A DNA stretch of 64,000 nucleotides from JADGHX01 sp963837755 (GCA_963837755.1 CAWIOP010000001.1:930001-994000), one strand, 5' to 3'. Shown: positions 1 through 9,966, numbered from the stretch's first letter. The notes: generated by a model not told the origin, from the letters alone. Made by a program: numbers and translations.

Positions 1-280
1 GCGCGCGTCGGCGTCGTCATACGTGACGCGGCTGCACCGCTGATGCCGTACTCGACGAGCTTGCTGATGCAGGTTCGGCGCGCGCTCGGCGTGCGACACA
101 GCGAGCTGCAGCGGCTTGTCGTCGCTGCGTGTCGCCGCGCTGGATCATCAGCGCCAGCGGCCCAGCGAACAGCAGCGGCGCCGAACAGCGGCCCGAAGAC
201 GCAGCGCGGAGAACAGCGTGCGCCGGTCGCGCAGGTTCTCGCGGAACTCCTTGCGCGAAGACGGTGAGGATGGCGCGCAC
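1..280 (-). CDS. ABC-2 type transporter permease, NatB-like (5' part only)
   Basis: This is the membrane half of an ABC exporter and runs off the left edge of the window, so only the N-terminus is visible. The GTG at 280 opens a segment reading VRAILTVFA and then, after a one-base shift, KEFRENLRDRRT. That is the typical start of NatB/ABC-2 permeases: a cytoplasmic amphipathic segment followed by a first membrane helix (here a stretch around LLFAGPLALMIQRGD). It directly follows the NatA-like ATPase gene on the same strand, so the two should form one exporter. In the NatAB family the substrate is sodium or an unknown compound, and nothing here decides which. The frame break near 255 looks like an extra C. 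Confidence 0.7.
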
Positions 281-1019
281 GACTGCAGCCCCTCGCCGCG
301 TGCCGATCAGCTGCACGAAGGCATCCTCGAGATCGCTGTGCCCGGTGCGCTCGCGGATCGCGTCCGGCGTGCCCGCGGCGACCACCGCGCCGTGGGCGAT
401 GACGACGACCTCGTCGCACAGCGCCGCCACCTCCTGCATCACGTGGCTCGAGAACAGCACGCAGTGGCCCTCGTCGCGCAGCTTCAGGAGCAGGTCGCGC
501 AGGTCGCGCACCGCCATCACGTCCAGGCCGTTGGTGGGCTCATCGAGCAGCACGTTGCGCGGGCGGTGCACCAGCGCGCGGGCCAGCGCGGTCTTCATGC
601 GCTGGCCCTGCGAGAAGCCCTTCGGCCGCGGCGCGTCGGCGAAGTCCTGCATGTCCAGCAGCTCGATGAGCTCGTCGGCGCGCGCGCTGCGCCGGTCGCG
701 CGCGCGAGGCCGTGCAGCGCGCCGAAGTAGAGGATGTTCTCGCGCGCGGTAAGATGCGGGATAGAGGCCCGCCGAATGCGGCAGCACGCCGATGCGCCGC
801 CGCGCTTCGAGCGGGGCGCGCACGACGCTCGTGCCGTCGATGAGCGCATCGCCTGCGTCCGGCGCGAGCACGGTGTAGAGCATGCGCAGCGTGGTGGACT
901 TGCCGGCGCCGTTCGGGCCGAGCAGGCCGGTGATGCGGCCATCTGCGCGCGCGGAGGCTCACGTCGCGCACCGCCGTGACGGCGCCGAAGCGCTTGGAGA
1001 GATTGCTGGCTTCGATCAC
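281..1019 (-). CDS. ABC transporter ATP-binding protein, NatA-like
   Basis: This is the ATPase subunit of an ABC-2 type exporter. Translating across at least three frame breaks gives IEASNLSKRFGAVTAVRDVS, a Walker A region (GAGKST in the shifted frame near 905), the signature-like FSQGQRMKTALARALVH, Walker B NVLLDEPTNGLD and the switch region VLFSSHVMQEV. The GTG at 1019 is chosen because GAGAGG lies about 8 bases upstream and the gene then nearly abuts the preceding hydrolase stop at 1030. The exact 3' end cannot be fixed, because the frame reads straight into the permease GTG at 280. The motifs and the adjacent permease make the family call solid. Transported substrate unknown. Confidence 0.8.
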
Positions 1020-1029
1020 GCTCGGCCTC

Positions 1030-2567
1030 TCATGGCGGCGGGCCGGCGAGTGTGGTGAAGAACGGCATGGGTTTCGCGCGTGCTGGTGCACGAGGTGTCG
1101 AGCCCGACCACGGTGCCCAGCGCTCGAGGAAGTCCGCCATCACGCGGTCCATGCAGGGCGCGCCGAGCTGGCCGTGGCCGAGGTCGGCGCAGCACCAGAT
1201 GAAGCTGCGCGTGAAGCCCGCTGCTGCGTTCGCTCGGCGTACGCGGCCGGCGTGACCGGATCGTCGCTGCCGGACAGCAGCAGCACCGGCACGTCGGACT
1301 CGAGCGGCGCGTGCAGGTCCGCATCGATGGGCCCGCGCGGCCAGACATTGCAAACGCTCTGCAGCGCATCGAGCTGCGCGGTGCCCATGAAGGTGCCTGC
1401 AGCTCTGCGCGGTCGATGTTCTCGGGCTTGTAGAACGGCACGTCCTCCGTGCAGACCACGGTGTTGTGCATGCCGTACGCAATCACGTCCCCGAGCTTGC
1501 GAACCGTCAGCAGGAACTGGGCCGCGAGCGGCGCGAAGTCGCCTGCGCGCTGCGCGAGATGCAGCAGCCAGCGGCAGCAGCGCGGCCTGCTCGGAGTTGT
1601 AAGTCGGCGAGCCGCAGCACCACCGCCAGGTGAGGCACGCCGAACTCGACTGAGTGCGGCGCGCCGGTGGTCGGATCGGAAAGGCTGACGGCCACGGGTT
1701 TCGCTTGCGAGCGACGTCGCGCAAGCGCCCGGTACGTCTCCGCCGGATCGCCGAAGCGCTTGTTGCAGGCGGCGTCGCGGGCGCAGCGCGCGAACACGCT
1801 CTGAAGCGCGTTCTCGGCGTCGAGCGCGATGGCGGGGCCGAGGGCCTGCTCGGGCGCGCACCACGCCATCGAGGATCACCGCGCGCGCTCGTTGCGGAAA
1901 GCGCCGCAGGTAGTGCTGCGCGACGCGCGTGCCGTAGGAGCCGCCGTAGAGGTTGATGCGCTCATAGCCGAGCGCCGCGCGCACCCGCTCGAGGTCCTGT
2001 ACGGCAACGCTCGTCGTGTAGTAGGCGACGTCCGCGTGCTTGCTCAAGCGTTTCGAGGCAACGCTGGTTCGTCTGCGAGCAGCGTCGTCGTCGGAGGCGC
2101 TCATGAGCTCCTCGTCATCGATGGCGCAGTTCAGCGGGTTCGAGTTGCCGGTGCCGCGCTGGTCGACGAGCACGATGTCGCGATCGCGATGAATGCGCGC
2201 GAAGGCGGGCGCGGCGTTCGGCATAGAGCGTGGTTGCGCCCATGCCCGGGCCGCCGGCCAGCAGGAACAGCGGGTCGGGTTGCCTTGCGGCGGTTGATGG
2301 CCGGCACGCGCGCGACGTGCAGCTTGATGTGCCGCTCATGCGGCGTTGCGGGATTCTCCGGCACGTCGAAGTCCGTGCATTCGGCCGTGCAGACGGTGAT
2401 GCCTGCCAGATGTTCGATCTGGCAGGGCGCGAACGTCAGCGCAGCTCGGCCGGCGCCGCGGTGGCCCGGGCGGCGCCGGAATCGGCGCGGGCGACGGCCG
2501 CTGCTGCGGCGAAGCTCGCCGCCAGTGCGATGCCCAGCGTCAGGGCGCGAATGGCGTTTCCGGTCAT
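1030..2567 (-). CDS. Secreted alpha/beta hydrolase with TAP-like C-terminus
   Basis: This predicted exported serine hydrolase belongs to the tripeptidyl-aminopeptidase/proline iminopeptidase-like group. From the ATG at 2567 it begins with a signal peptide (MTGNAIRALTLGIALAASFA, then alanine-rich). Across several frame breaks one reads PLFLLAGGPGMGATTLY (oxyanion region), VLVDQRGTGNSNPL, the nucleophile elbow INLYGGSYGTRVAQHYL (GxSxG), and near the end VPVLLLSGSDDPVTP (catalytic Asp region) and LGHGQ (catalytic His region). It ends PFFTTLAGPPP, the usual tail of this family. Length of about 500 residues fits. It sits just upstream of the NatAB-like genes on the same strand and may be co-transcribed. 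Substrate unknown. Confidence 0.8.
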
Positions 2568-2671
2568 GGAGGTGTTCAAGCGGGGCGGAAGCCTAATGCA
2601 ATGATGCCGCTGAAAGGTGCGACATATCCCCCGTTCCGATGAACGCCCGTGGTCGTGGCGCGGAACGCCGT

Positions 2672-2700
2672 TTGGCGGGCCCGAACCCGGCCCCTACAAT
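2672..2700 (+). promoter_or_regulatory. Sigma-70 type promoter of mnmG
   Basis: A -35 box TTGGCG (2672-2677), a 17-base spacer and a -10 box TACAAT (2695-2700) lie 34 bases before the mnmG ATG. The spacing is ideal and the -10 matches consensus at five of six positions. This is a sequence-only prediction. Confidence 0.6.
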
Positions 2701-2734
2701 ACGCAGCCTTTCGTCCTGACCAGGTTCATGAGCC

Positions 2735-4681
2735 ATGCGCTTCGCGCGCTCTTTCGAGGTCATCGTCGTCGGCGGCGGCCACGCCGGCACCGAGGCGGCG
2801 CTCGCGGCCGCGCGCATGGGCGCGCACACGCTGCTGCTCACCCAGAGCATCGAGACGCTCGGGCAGATGAGCTGCAATCCGGCCATCGGCGGCATCGGCA
2901 AGGGCCACCTGGTGCGCGAGATCGACGCGCTGGGCGGCGCCATGGCGCGCGCCACGGATCGCGCCGGCATCCAGTTCCGCACCCTGAACGCCAGCAAGGG
3001 ACCGGCGGTGCGCGCCACCCGCGCCCAGGCCGACCGCCAGCTCTACAAGCAGGCCATCCGCTCCATGCTCGAGAACCAGCCGAACCTCGCGCTGTTCCAG
3101 CAGGAGGTGGCGGACCTGGTGGTCGAAGGCGACCGGGTGCGCGGCGTCGTCACCGTCATCCGGCATCGCGTTCGAAGCGCCCGCCGTGGTGCTCACGGTG
3201 GGCACGTTCCTCGGCGGCCGCATCCACGTGGGCCTCGACAACTACCAGGGCGGCCGCGCCGGCGATCCGCCGTCGAACCGGCTCGCCGCCCGGCTGCGCG
3301 AGCTGCCGTTTCGCGTCGGCGCGGCTGAAGACCGGCACGCCGCCGCGCATCGACGGCCGCACGCATCGACTTTTCCGTGATGGCCCGGCAGCCCGGCGAT
3401 ACGCCCGCTCCGGTGTTTTCGTTCCTTGGGCGCGCCAGTGAGCATCCGCAGCAGATAGATTGTCTCATCACGCAGACAAATGAGCGCACGCACGAGATCA
3501 TCCGGGCGGCGACCGACCGCTCGCCGATGTTCACCGGCGTGATCGAGGGGGTGGGTCCGCGCTACTGCCCCTCCGTCGAAGACAAGGTGGTGCGCTTCGC
3601 GGACAAGGCCTCGCACCAGATCTTCGTCGAGCCCGAAGGGCTCGAGCACGCACGAGGTCTACCCGAACGGCATCTCCACCAGCCTGCCGTTCGACGTGCA
3701 GTGCGAGTTCGTGCGCACCATCCGCGGGTTCGAGAACGCGCACCTCACGCGGCCCGGCTACGCCATCGAGTACGACTTCTTCGATCCGCGCGACCTGCGC
3801 GCATCGCTCGAGACGAAGTTCATCGGCGGGCCTGTACTTCGCCGGCCAGATCAACGGCACCACCGGCTATGAAGAGGCCGCGGCCCAGGGCCTGGTCGCC
3901 GGCATCAACGCCGCGCTCGCAGGTGAAGGGCCGCGAGGCCTGGGTGCCCAAGCGCAGCGAAGGCCTACCTCGGCGTGCTCGTCGACGACCTGGTCACGCG
4001 CGGCACGCGCGAGCCGTACCGCATGTTCACGAGCCGCGCCGAGCATCGCCTGCTGCTGCGCGAGGACAACGCCGACCTGCGCCTGACCCCGCGTCGGGCG
4101 CGAGCTGGGGCTCGTGGACGACGAGCGCTGGGCGTTCTTCGAGAGCCAAGCAGGCAGCTGTCGGACGCGCGAAGTCGCGCGGCTCGACGCGCACGCGCGT
4201 GCATCCCGCCGAACGTGCCGGCCGAGTGGCAGCAGCGCGGTGCTCGAAGGCGCCGCTCGGCCGGGACAGCTCAGCGCTTCGAACTGCTGCGCGGCCCGGA
4301 GGTCGGCTACGACGGCGCTGCTGCGAAGTGGTCGGCGCGCCGGCTGGTGATGACGGTCCGCGACTGCGGTACGACGAGCGCCTCGCCGGCGCAGATGCGC
4401 GCGCAGGTCGAGGTGCGCGCGAAGTACGCCGGCTACATCGAGCGGCAGCAGGACGAGATCGAGCGTCAGCGGCGCAACGAGGAGACTGCGCTGCCGGCGG
4501 ATCTCGACTACGCGAGCCATCGCGGGCCTTTCGCACGAAGTGCGCCAGAAGCTCGCGGAAGTTCAGCCCGGCACGGTGGGCCAGGCCGCGCGCGTGCCGG
4601 GCGTGACGCCCGCGGCGGTGTCGATCCTGCTGGTGCATCTCAAGAAGCGCAGCCTCGCCGGCCGCGAGCCGTGTCGCATGA
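2735..4681 (+). CDS. mnmG: tRNA uridine-5-carboxymethylaminomethyl modification enzyme MnmG (GidA)
   Basis: This is the FAD-binding subunit of the MnmE-MnmG complex, which makes the cmnm5U34 wobble modification in tRNAs. The N-terminus FEVIVVGGGHAGTEAALAAA is the FAD dinucleotide fold, followed by GQMSCNPAIGGIGKGHLVRE and RTLNASKGPAVRATRAQADR, hallmarks of MnmG. The rest (LKTGTPPRIDGRT, STHEVYPNGISTSLPFDVQ, FAGQINGTTGYEEAAAQGL, GYIERQQDEIERQRR, GVTPAAVSILLVHLKK) is present but spread over all three frames, with roughly a dozen breaks, almost all single extra bases. The ATG at 2735 follows a good promoter. The stop is inferred as the TGA at 4679-4681, overlapping pyrF as ATGA. The gene is universally important, so the breaks are taken as sequence errors. 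Confidence 0.92.
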
Positions 4682-5511
4682 AGGGCTTCATCGAAGCAGC
4701 TCGCGGACGTCTGGGCAACGCAACGACTCGCTGGTGTGCGTGGGGCTCGATCCGGAGATCGAGCGCCTGCCGCGCCTCGATTGCCGGGGAGGCCTCGCCG
4801 ATCTTCCAGTTCAACAAGGCGATCATCGACGCCACGGCGACCTGGTGTGCGCCTACAAGCCGCAGTTCGCGCACTACGCAGCCTACGAAGCAGAAGACCA
4901 GCTCGAGCGCACCATCGACTACATCCACCGCACCTATCCGCACGTGCCGGTGATTCTCGACTCCAAGCGCGGCGACGTGGGCAACACCGCGGAGCGTTAC
5001 GCCATCGAAGCGTTCGAGCGCTACAAAGCGGATGCCGTCACGGTGAACCCGTATCTCGGCGGCGATTCGCTGGAGCCGTTCCTCAGGCATGAGGACAAGG
5101 GCGTCATCATTCTCTGCCGCACGTCGAACCCCGGCGCGCGGGACGTTCAGGATCTGCAGGTTGGCGCGGCGGCAGGCTCGCGCAAGGTGTATCACGTCAT
5201 CGCCGAGCTCGCCGCGCAGAAGTGGAATTCGCGCGGCAACTGCATGCTCGTGGTGGGCGCAACGTATCCGCGCGAGCTCGCCGAGATTCGCGAGATTGTC
5301 GGCGACATGCCATTGCTCGTTCCGGGCGTCGGCGCGCAGGGCGGCGATGTGGTGCAGGCCGTGCAGAACGGCCGCACCGCAATCCGGCACTGGCCTCGTC
5401 ATCAGCTCGTCCCGCGCCATCCTCTACGCTTCCGCCGGCGAGGACTTCGCCAACGCGGCGCGCGCCGCCACCACTTCACTGCGCGATCAGATCAACGCCG
5501 CGCGTCGTTAG
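4678..5511 (+). CDS. pyrF: Orotidine 5'-phosphate decarboxylase (type 2)
   Basis: This enzyme catalyses the last step of UMP synthesis, decarboxylating OMP. The reading begins MKGFIEQLADVW and NDSLVCVGLDPEIERLP. The long intact middle has FNKAIIDATADLVCAYKPQFAHY and VPVILDSKRGDVGNTAERYA, the conserved Asp-Lys-x-x-Asp active site (here DSKRGDVGNT), then AVTVNPYLGGDSLEPF. The length of about 275 residues and the DSKRGD motif point to the bacterial/mycobacterial 'type 2' PyrF rather than the short E. coli form. Frame breaks occur at the start (4700-4850) and near 5390, and the middle is clean. The start overlaps the mnmG stop by four bases, suggesting translational coupling. Confidence 0.92.
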
Positions 5512-5610
5512 CAGCTCGCTGCTACGCACACTTCGCGGACCTGCATTTCTAAGTGATTCCAACAAGAATCGCTAAAGCCCCGAGTCCCGTCGAGCGCGCA
5601 CCCTGCGCGC

Positions 5611-5799
5611 ATGAAAGTACGAGACATCCTGGCGATGCTTCGCGCGGACGGTTGGTATATGGTTGCCACCCGCGGCAGCCATCGCCAGTTCAAGCATCCG
5701 ACTCTCTGCGGACGTGTGACGATAGCCGGAAGGCTTAACGATGAGCTTGCCCGTGGCACATTGAAAAGCGTCTTCAAGCAAGCGGGCTGGAAGAAGTGA
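5611..5799 (+). CDS. hicA: HicA-type mRNA interferase toxin
   Basis: This 62-residue protein is a type II toxin of the HicA family, a small double-stranded-RNA-binding-like fold that cleaves mRNA. It shows KVRDILAMLRADGWYMVATRGSHRQFKHP, including the GSH segment that carries the catalytic histidine in HicA proteins, and ends VFKQAGWKK. It is followed immediately by hicB, with the toxin stop overlapping a GTG of the antitoxin frame, the usual toxin-first order for this system. Just before the ATG is a GC hairpin (GCGCGC-ACCCT-GCGCGC, about 5594-5610) that would sit over the ribosome binding site. No good Shine-Dalgarno is visible, consistent with low toxin translation. Frame intact. Confidence 0.88.
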   Translation: MKVRDILAMLRADGWYMVATRGSHRQFKHPTLCGRVTIAGRLNDELARGTLKSVFKQAGWKK

Positions 5800-5807
5800 A
5801 AACCACC

Positions 5808-6020
5808 ATGCGATACGCAGTAGTGTTTGAAAAAGCAGAGCGCAACTATTCGGCCTACGTGCCGGATCTGCCGGGTTGCATCGCCAGCGGGTCTACGCTG
5901 GCGGAAACCGAGCGCGGCATTCGTGAGGCGATGGTGTCGCATCTCGAAGGCATGCGCGAAGACGGCACGCCGTTTCCTCGAGCGGAAAGCACGGTCCACT
6001 ACGTCGAAGTGGCGGCTTAG
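5808..6020 (+). CDS. hicB: HicB-type antitoxin
   Basis: This antitoxin partner of HicA is a partial RNase H-like fold: MRYAVVFEKAERNYSAYVPDLPGCIASG, then ETERGIREAMVSHLEGMREDGTPFPR. These are the HicB core motifs, and at 70 residues it is the short class without an obvious C-terminal DNA-binding tail. The ATG at 5808 is preferred by comparison with the family. A GTG at 5796, overlapping the toxin stop as GTGA, would add four residues and is equally possible. The pair sits between pyrF and a peptide-binding lipoprotein, with nothing mobile alongside. Confidence 0.88.
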   Translation: MRYAVVFEKAERNYSAYVPDLPGCIASGSTLAETERGIREAMVSHLEGMREDGTPFPRAESTVHYVEVAA

Positions 6021-6057
6021 CCTGCGCGCGGCTCGCGTCAGCGCGCTGAAAGGCCGC

Positions 6058-7703
6058 GTGTTTCGCGCGGCCGGGTTCTGCGTCGCCGCGGCCTCCACAC
6101 TGGCTCTCGTGGCCGCGTGCTCCGGCGGCAGCGGGCCGGGAGCGGCGTCGACGAGCGCGTCTCAGGAAAACATTCTGTTGCGCGGGAACGGGCCCGACCC
6201 GGATTCGCTCGACCCGCAGCGGCGCGCGGTCCATCGAGTCGCAAACCATCCTGCGCGACCTGTGCGAAGGGCTCACTACGCTGGCGAAGGATGCGAGTCC
6301 GGCGCCGGGCGTCGCCAAGGAATGGAGCGTCAGCGCCGACGGCAAGACCTACACGTTCCTGTTGCGCGCGCAAGCGCGCTGGTCGAACGGCGACAAGGTC
6401 GTCGCGGAGGATTTCGTCGCCGGGCTTCGGCGCCTCGTAGACCCCGCCACGGCTTCGCAGTACGCGCAGATCATCGACATCGTCGCAAATGCCGGCGACA
6501 TCATCGGCCGGAAGAAGAAGCCGGAAGAGCTGGGCGTAGCGGCGCCAGAGGAAGGCACGGTTGTCATCCAGCTATCGGCGCCGGCGCCGTATCTGCCGGG
6601 CTGCTGGCACACCCCAGCACGTGCCCGGTGCATCGGGCCACGCTTGCGGCACATGCCAATGAGATTGCGAAACCGGGCGTCATGGTGTCGAACGGCGCGT
6701 TCGTGCTGAAGGAATGGGTGCCAGGGCTGCACGTGCTGGCCGTGCGCAATCCTTATTACTGGAACGACGTCGCCACGCATCTCGCCGGCGTGAAGTACCT
6801 GCAGATCGCAGACGAGAACGCGGAGCTCACTCGCTATCGCGCCGGTGAACTGCACGTCACCGCAGTCGTGCCGCGCGGCCAGTTCGACTGGATCAAGCAG
6901 AACCTCGCCGCCGCAGCTGCACGTGAGCCCGCAGCTCAACACGTACTACTACGGCTTCAACCTCGCCGCGCGCCCTTCCAGAACAACCGCAGCTGCGGCG
7001 CGCGCTGTCGCTGGCGATCGATCGCGAGCGGCTGGCGCAGGCCGTGCTGAAAGTGGGTGAGGTGCCGGCGTATGGCTGGGTGCCGCCGGGCGTGTACGAC
7101 TACAGCGTCGCAGTCGTTCGACTATGCGGCCGCCCCATGGCAGCAGCGCATCGCCGAAGCGCGCAAGCTGCTATGCGGAAGCCGGCTTCTCCGCATCGAA
7201 GCCGCTGCGCTTCGAGCTGCGCTACAACTCCGGCGAAGTGCACGACCAAGCCTCGCCGTCGCCATCAGCTCCATGTGGAAAGAGGCGCTGGGCGCCGAGG
7301 TGCAGGCTCACGGCAGTCGAGTTCAAATCCCTGCTGCAGGACATCGATCGCGGTGATGTGGAGATGTTCCGCTCCAGCTGGGTCGGCGACTACAACGACG
7401 CCTACACCTTCGCGCAGTATCTGAAGAGCGACTTCGGCATCAACCTGCCGCACTACCAGAGCGCGGAGTACGACCGCGCTGCTCGCGGCCGCCGCTGCGG
7501 AAGCCGACACCGCCAGGCGACGCGAGCTGTTGCAGCAGGCGGAGAGCGTGATGCTGAAAGATCACCCTCTGTTGCCGCTGTACTTCTACGTGAACAAGCA
7601 CCTCGTGAAGCCCGAGGTGCGGGGCTGGTACGACAACGTCATGAACGTGGTCTACAGCCGCGACCTTGCCCTCACTCCGGCGCTCACGAAGCCTTCGAGC
7701 TGA
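6058..7703 (+). CDS. Peptide ABC transporter substrate-binding lipoprotein, OppA-like
   Basis: This is a periplasmic solute-binding protein of family 5 (oligopeptide type). The GTG at 6058 is preceded by AAAGG and starts a signal sequence ending in the lipobox LVAAC, so a lipoprotein is predicted. After it come LLRGNGPDPDSLDPQ, ILRDLCEGLTTLAKDASPAPGVAKEWSVS, YTFLLRAQARWSNGDKVVAEDF, VSNGAFVLKEWVPG and VRNPYYWND, classic SBP_bac_5 segments. The C-terminus is LLPLYFYVNKHLVKPEVRGW. About eight frame breaks are scattered after residue 60. No permease or ATPase genes of an Opp system are adjacent, so it is an orphan binding protein, possibly working with a transporter elsewhere or in murein-peptide recovery. 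Its 3' end overlaps the convergent otsA end by 20 bases. Confidence 0.85.
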
Positions 7704-9155
7704 AGAAGCGCCGAACCGTTCGCTGCCACCAGCGGGGCGTGGCCGCCTGGCGCGCGCCCACGCGCCGACCGAGTCTGCTTTCCGGCGGGGCGCGGGTCAC
7801 GTCCTCGAGATCCCGGCAGAACGTGCTGTACCAGTGGTGAATGTCGTTCGCGCGGAGTGAATCGAGCATTTGCCGGTGGCGCTGGCGGCGCTCATCCCGC
7901 GACATGTGAAGCGCGCGTTGAAGCGCCAGCGCCATGCCGCGCTTGTCGTAGGGATTCACCTGCAGCGCGCCCGTGAGCTCGCGCGCCGCGCCGGCCATGG
8001 CGAGATGATGAGCACGCCGGGGTCTTTCGGGTTCTGCGCGGCGACGAATTCCTTCGCTACGAGGTTCATGCCATCACGCACCGGCGTGACGAGTGCCACT
8101 TGGGCCGCGCGCAGAAACCCATGGTCGTCGCGTGCGGGAAGTTGCGATTGAGATAGCGGATCGGCGTCCAGTCCGTCTGGGCGAAACGGCCGTTGAGTGC
8201 GGCCGGCGCTCTGCTCGAGCGCTGGCGAATGTCGGAATACGCCAGCACGTCCGAGCGCGCTGAGTGGCGCGATCTGCAGGAATGTGACATTGCCCAGGTT
8301 GTCCGGAAAGCTCTCCAGGAACTGCTCGAACGCAGCGAAGCGCTCGGCAGTCCCTTGCTGTAGTCGAGCCGGTCCACACCGACGATGAGCTTGCGACCGA
8401 GCAGGCTGGCCGTCAGGCGCGACACGGCCTCCTCGCGCATGGCCTCCGTCGCCTCGGCAATAACGGAATCCACATCGACACCAATCGGATACGCCGCCAC
8501 GCACGCGCGGCACTCCGGCATCGTGGCCCGGTCGTCAGTTCGCTCCCACCGGCTCAGGCTCCAGGCACGACCGGAAAGACTGGACGTCATCCTCAGTCTG
8601 AAACCCCAGGACGATCGTATGGCCAGGATCGCGCACCAGTTCCCCATGGTTCGGCAATACCCGCAGCACCTGCATGTGCGGAAACGGCGTGTGCAGAAAG
8701 AACCCGATGGATCCGGTGAACTGATACTGGCGCAGATAGCGCGCCATCGGAATGAGGTGATAGTCGTGCACCCAGATCGTGTCCCCGGGCTGCACCAGTT
8801 TCAGCAGCTGCCGCGCGAATAGCGCGTTCACGGACTGATATGCGTCGTAGTGCTGCTGTTCGTGGCGGAACACGTCGGGGAAGTAGTGAAACAGCGGCCA
8901 CAGTGTGCCGTTGCAGTAGCCGCTGTAATACTCGTCGACCTGGGCGGAGGTCAGGTCGATGGTCGCGTACGCAATGTTGCCGTGAGTTACAACCTGCGGG
9001 TCTGGCGCGGGTTCAGCGGAAGTTTCGCCACTCCACCCGAGCCAGACGCCGCCCGTGCGGGCCATCGCCGCCGTCAACCCTACGGCGAGACCGCCGGAGC
9101 CCGCTTCATTGCCGGGCACGGAAATGCGATTCGAGACACAGACCAGCCGTTTCAC
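7684..9155 (-). CDS. otsA: Trehalose-6-phosphate synthase
   Basis: OtsA transfers glucose from UDP-glucose to glucose-6-phosphate in the osmoprotectant trehalose pathway. The clean N-terminal 200 residues show MKRLVCVSNRI, SGGLAVGLTAAM (substrate loop), WLGWSG, FHYFPDVFR, TIWVHDYHLIPMARYLR and GFFLHTPFPH, all GT20 hallmarks. Beyond about 8540 the frame breaks several times, but YPIGVDVD, LIVGVDRLDYSKGL, the amino-acid motif for DGMNLVAKEF and NPYDKRGMALALQRAL are all readable. No otsB phosphatase gene is next to it. The ATG at 9155 gives the standard N-terminus. Expected length is about 480 residues. Confidence 0.9.
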
Positions 9156-9185
9156 CGATAACGACCCTTACTCCGCCCCAGAAGA

Positions 9186-9214
9186 TGACAGGGCCCGCAT
9201 GAGGCGGGCCCTGT
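9186..9214. terminator. Strong hairpin between cheD-like gene and otsA
   Basis: A perfect 12-bp stem (GACAGGGCCCGC / GCGGGCCCTGTC) has a five-base loop ATGAG. It lies between the stop of the CheD-like gene and the start of otsA, both on the minus strand, so it probably ends the upstream transcript. The following T-tract is weak, so factor-independent action is uncertain. Confidence 0.5.
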
Positions 9215-9299
9215 CGGCAATCGAATGAGGGGGACGCGCTCAGTTGCGGCCTTCTCGCTGGCAGCAAATATCGGTCCTGCGACGGCGCGGGAAGCGGCG

Positions 9300-9758
9300 C
9301 TACTTCATCTGCAGCCAGCCCATCGCGGGCCGGAATCGAAGCTCGCGCGGCGCGCCGGCCGCCATATCGCAGGAGACCACCGTCATGCCCGAGTCCGTGA
9401 GAAAGTGGCGCACGAGCGTGAGCACGGTGTCGCACGCGCGCTGTGCATCCGGGTTGTCAGGAAGATGAGCGGCGATCTTCGCCTGCATGTCGCACGCGCC
9501 CGGCATGGCTTCACGCAGCGACTCGATGCATCGATCGAGCAGCAGCAGCTCCGTGGCGAGCGTGGTGTCGGTGACATCCGCGGGCTTCGTGCTGCGAATG
9601 ATGAATCGCAGATGCAGAAGCGCACCCGCTTCTTCCACCGCGTCGTAAATGCACACCGCCGTGGCCGAGCGCAGCTGCGCAACCAGGACGGCATCGTCCG
9701 ACACGACCTCGAACCGGTCGGGCGCGACGAGCACTTCGCGAAGCGTGGTGGTGGCCAT
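9300..9758 (-). CDS. CheD-like protein lacking the catalytic cysteine
   Basis: CheD proteins deamidate glutamines on chemoreceptors. This 152-residue protein aligns by eye along the family: VLVAQLRSATAVCIYDA in place of the usual LGSCVAVCLYD, GALLHLRFI in place of GMAHFMLP, and the C-terminal block TVVSCDMAAGAPRELRFRPAMG matching the IPVVAEDLGG..RRVLFHPATG segment. The active-site Cys position is Ala32, the following residue is Thr, and the glycine-rich KVFGGA segment is AKIAAHL. The His at position 49 is kept. It is therefore probably not an active deamidase and may be a binding protein only. No other chemotaxis genes are nearby. The frame is intact in an error-free region. Confidence 0.6.
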   Translation of the reverse strand: MATTTLREVLVAPDRFEVVSDDAVLVAQLRSATAVCIYDAVEEAGALLHLRFIIRSTKPADVTDTTLATELLLLDRCIESLREAMPGACDMQAKIAAHLPDNPDAQRACDTVLTLVRHFLTDSGMTVVSCDMAAGAPRELRFRPAMGWLQMK

Positions 9759-9879
9759 GGGGCGCCAAATGTACCGGAAAAGCGAAGCGCCGCGCGCCTC
9801 ACTTCGAGAAGTGTGCGCATACGCACCCCGCCCTTGTCGCCTCGCAACGACTCAACCCAGCGCCGCATGCGCTACGTGC

Positions 9880-9966
9880 TCAGACACGAGCGAACTCCAC
9901 GACCTGGATTGCGAGCTGCAGCACGCCGAGGCCGACGAGCGTGATCGCGTAAATGAAGTTGCGCAT
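9880..9966 (-). CDS. 28-residue single-helix membrane peptide
   Basis: This is a short ORF with an ideal ribosome binding site (AAGGAGAT, 5-7 bases before the ATG at 9966). It encodes MRNFIYAITLVGLGVL, continuing with QLAIQVVEF and ending ARV: one hydrophobic helix with a positive N-terminus, hence an inner-membrane peptide. A sigma-54-like promoter on the same strand lies about 100 bases upstream (10064-10079), and the divergent ABC transporter has one as well. Too short for homology calls by eye. The RBS, hydrophobicity and promoter context support that it is translated. Possible roles are modulation of the nearby transporter or sensor kinase, which is pure inference. Confidence 0.6.
   Translation of the reverse strand: MRNFIYAITLVGLGVLQLAIQVVEFARV

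Noticed and set aside
2735..4681. Programmed frameshifting or gene decay in mnmG
   Set aside because: Breaks are too many, are at non-slippery sites, and occur equally in neighbouring essential genes. Sequence error explains them better.
7321..7345. GTTCAAATCCC, resembling a tRNA T-arm
   Set aside because: It lies inside the solute-binding protein gene, and no acceptor or anticodon stems can be formed around it.
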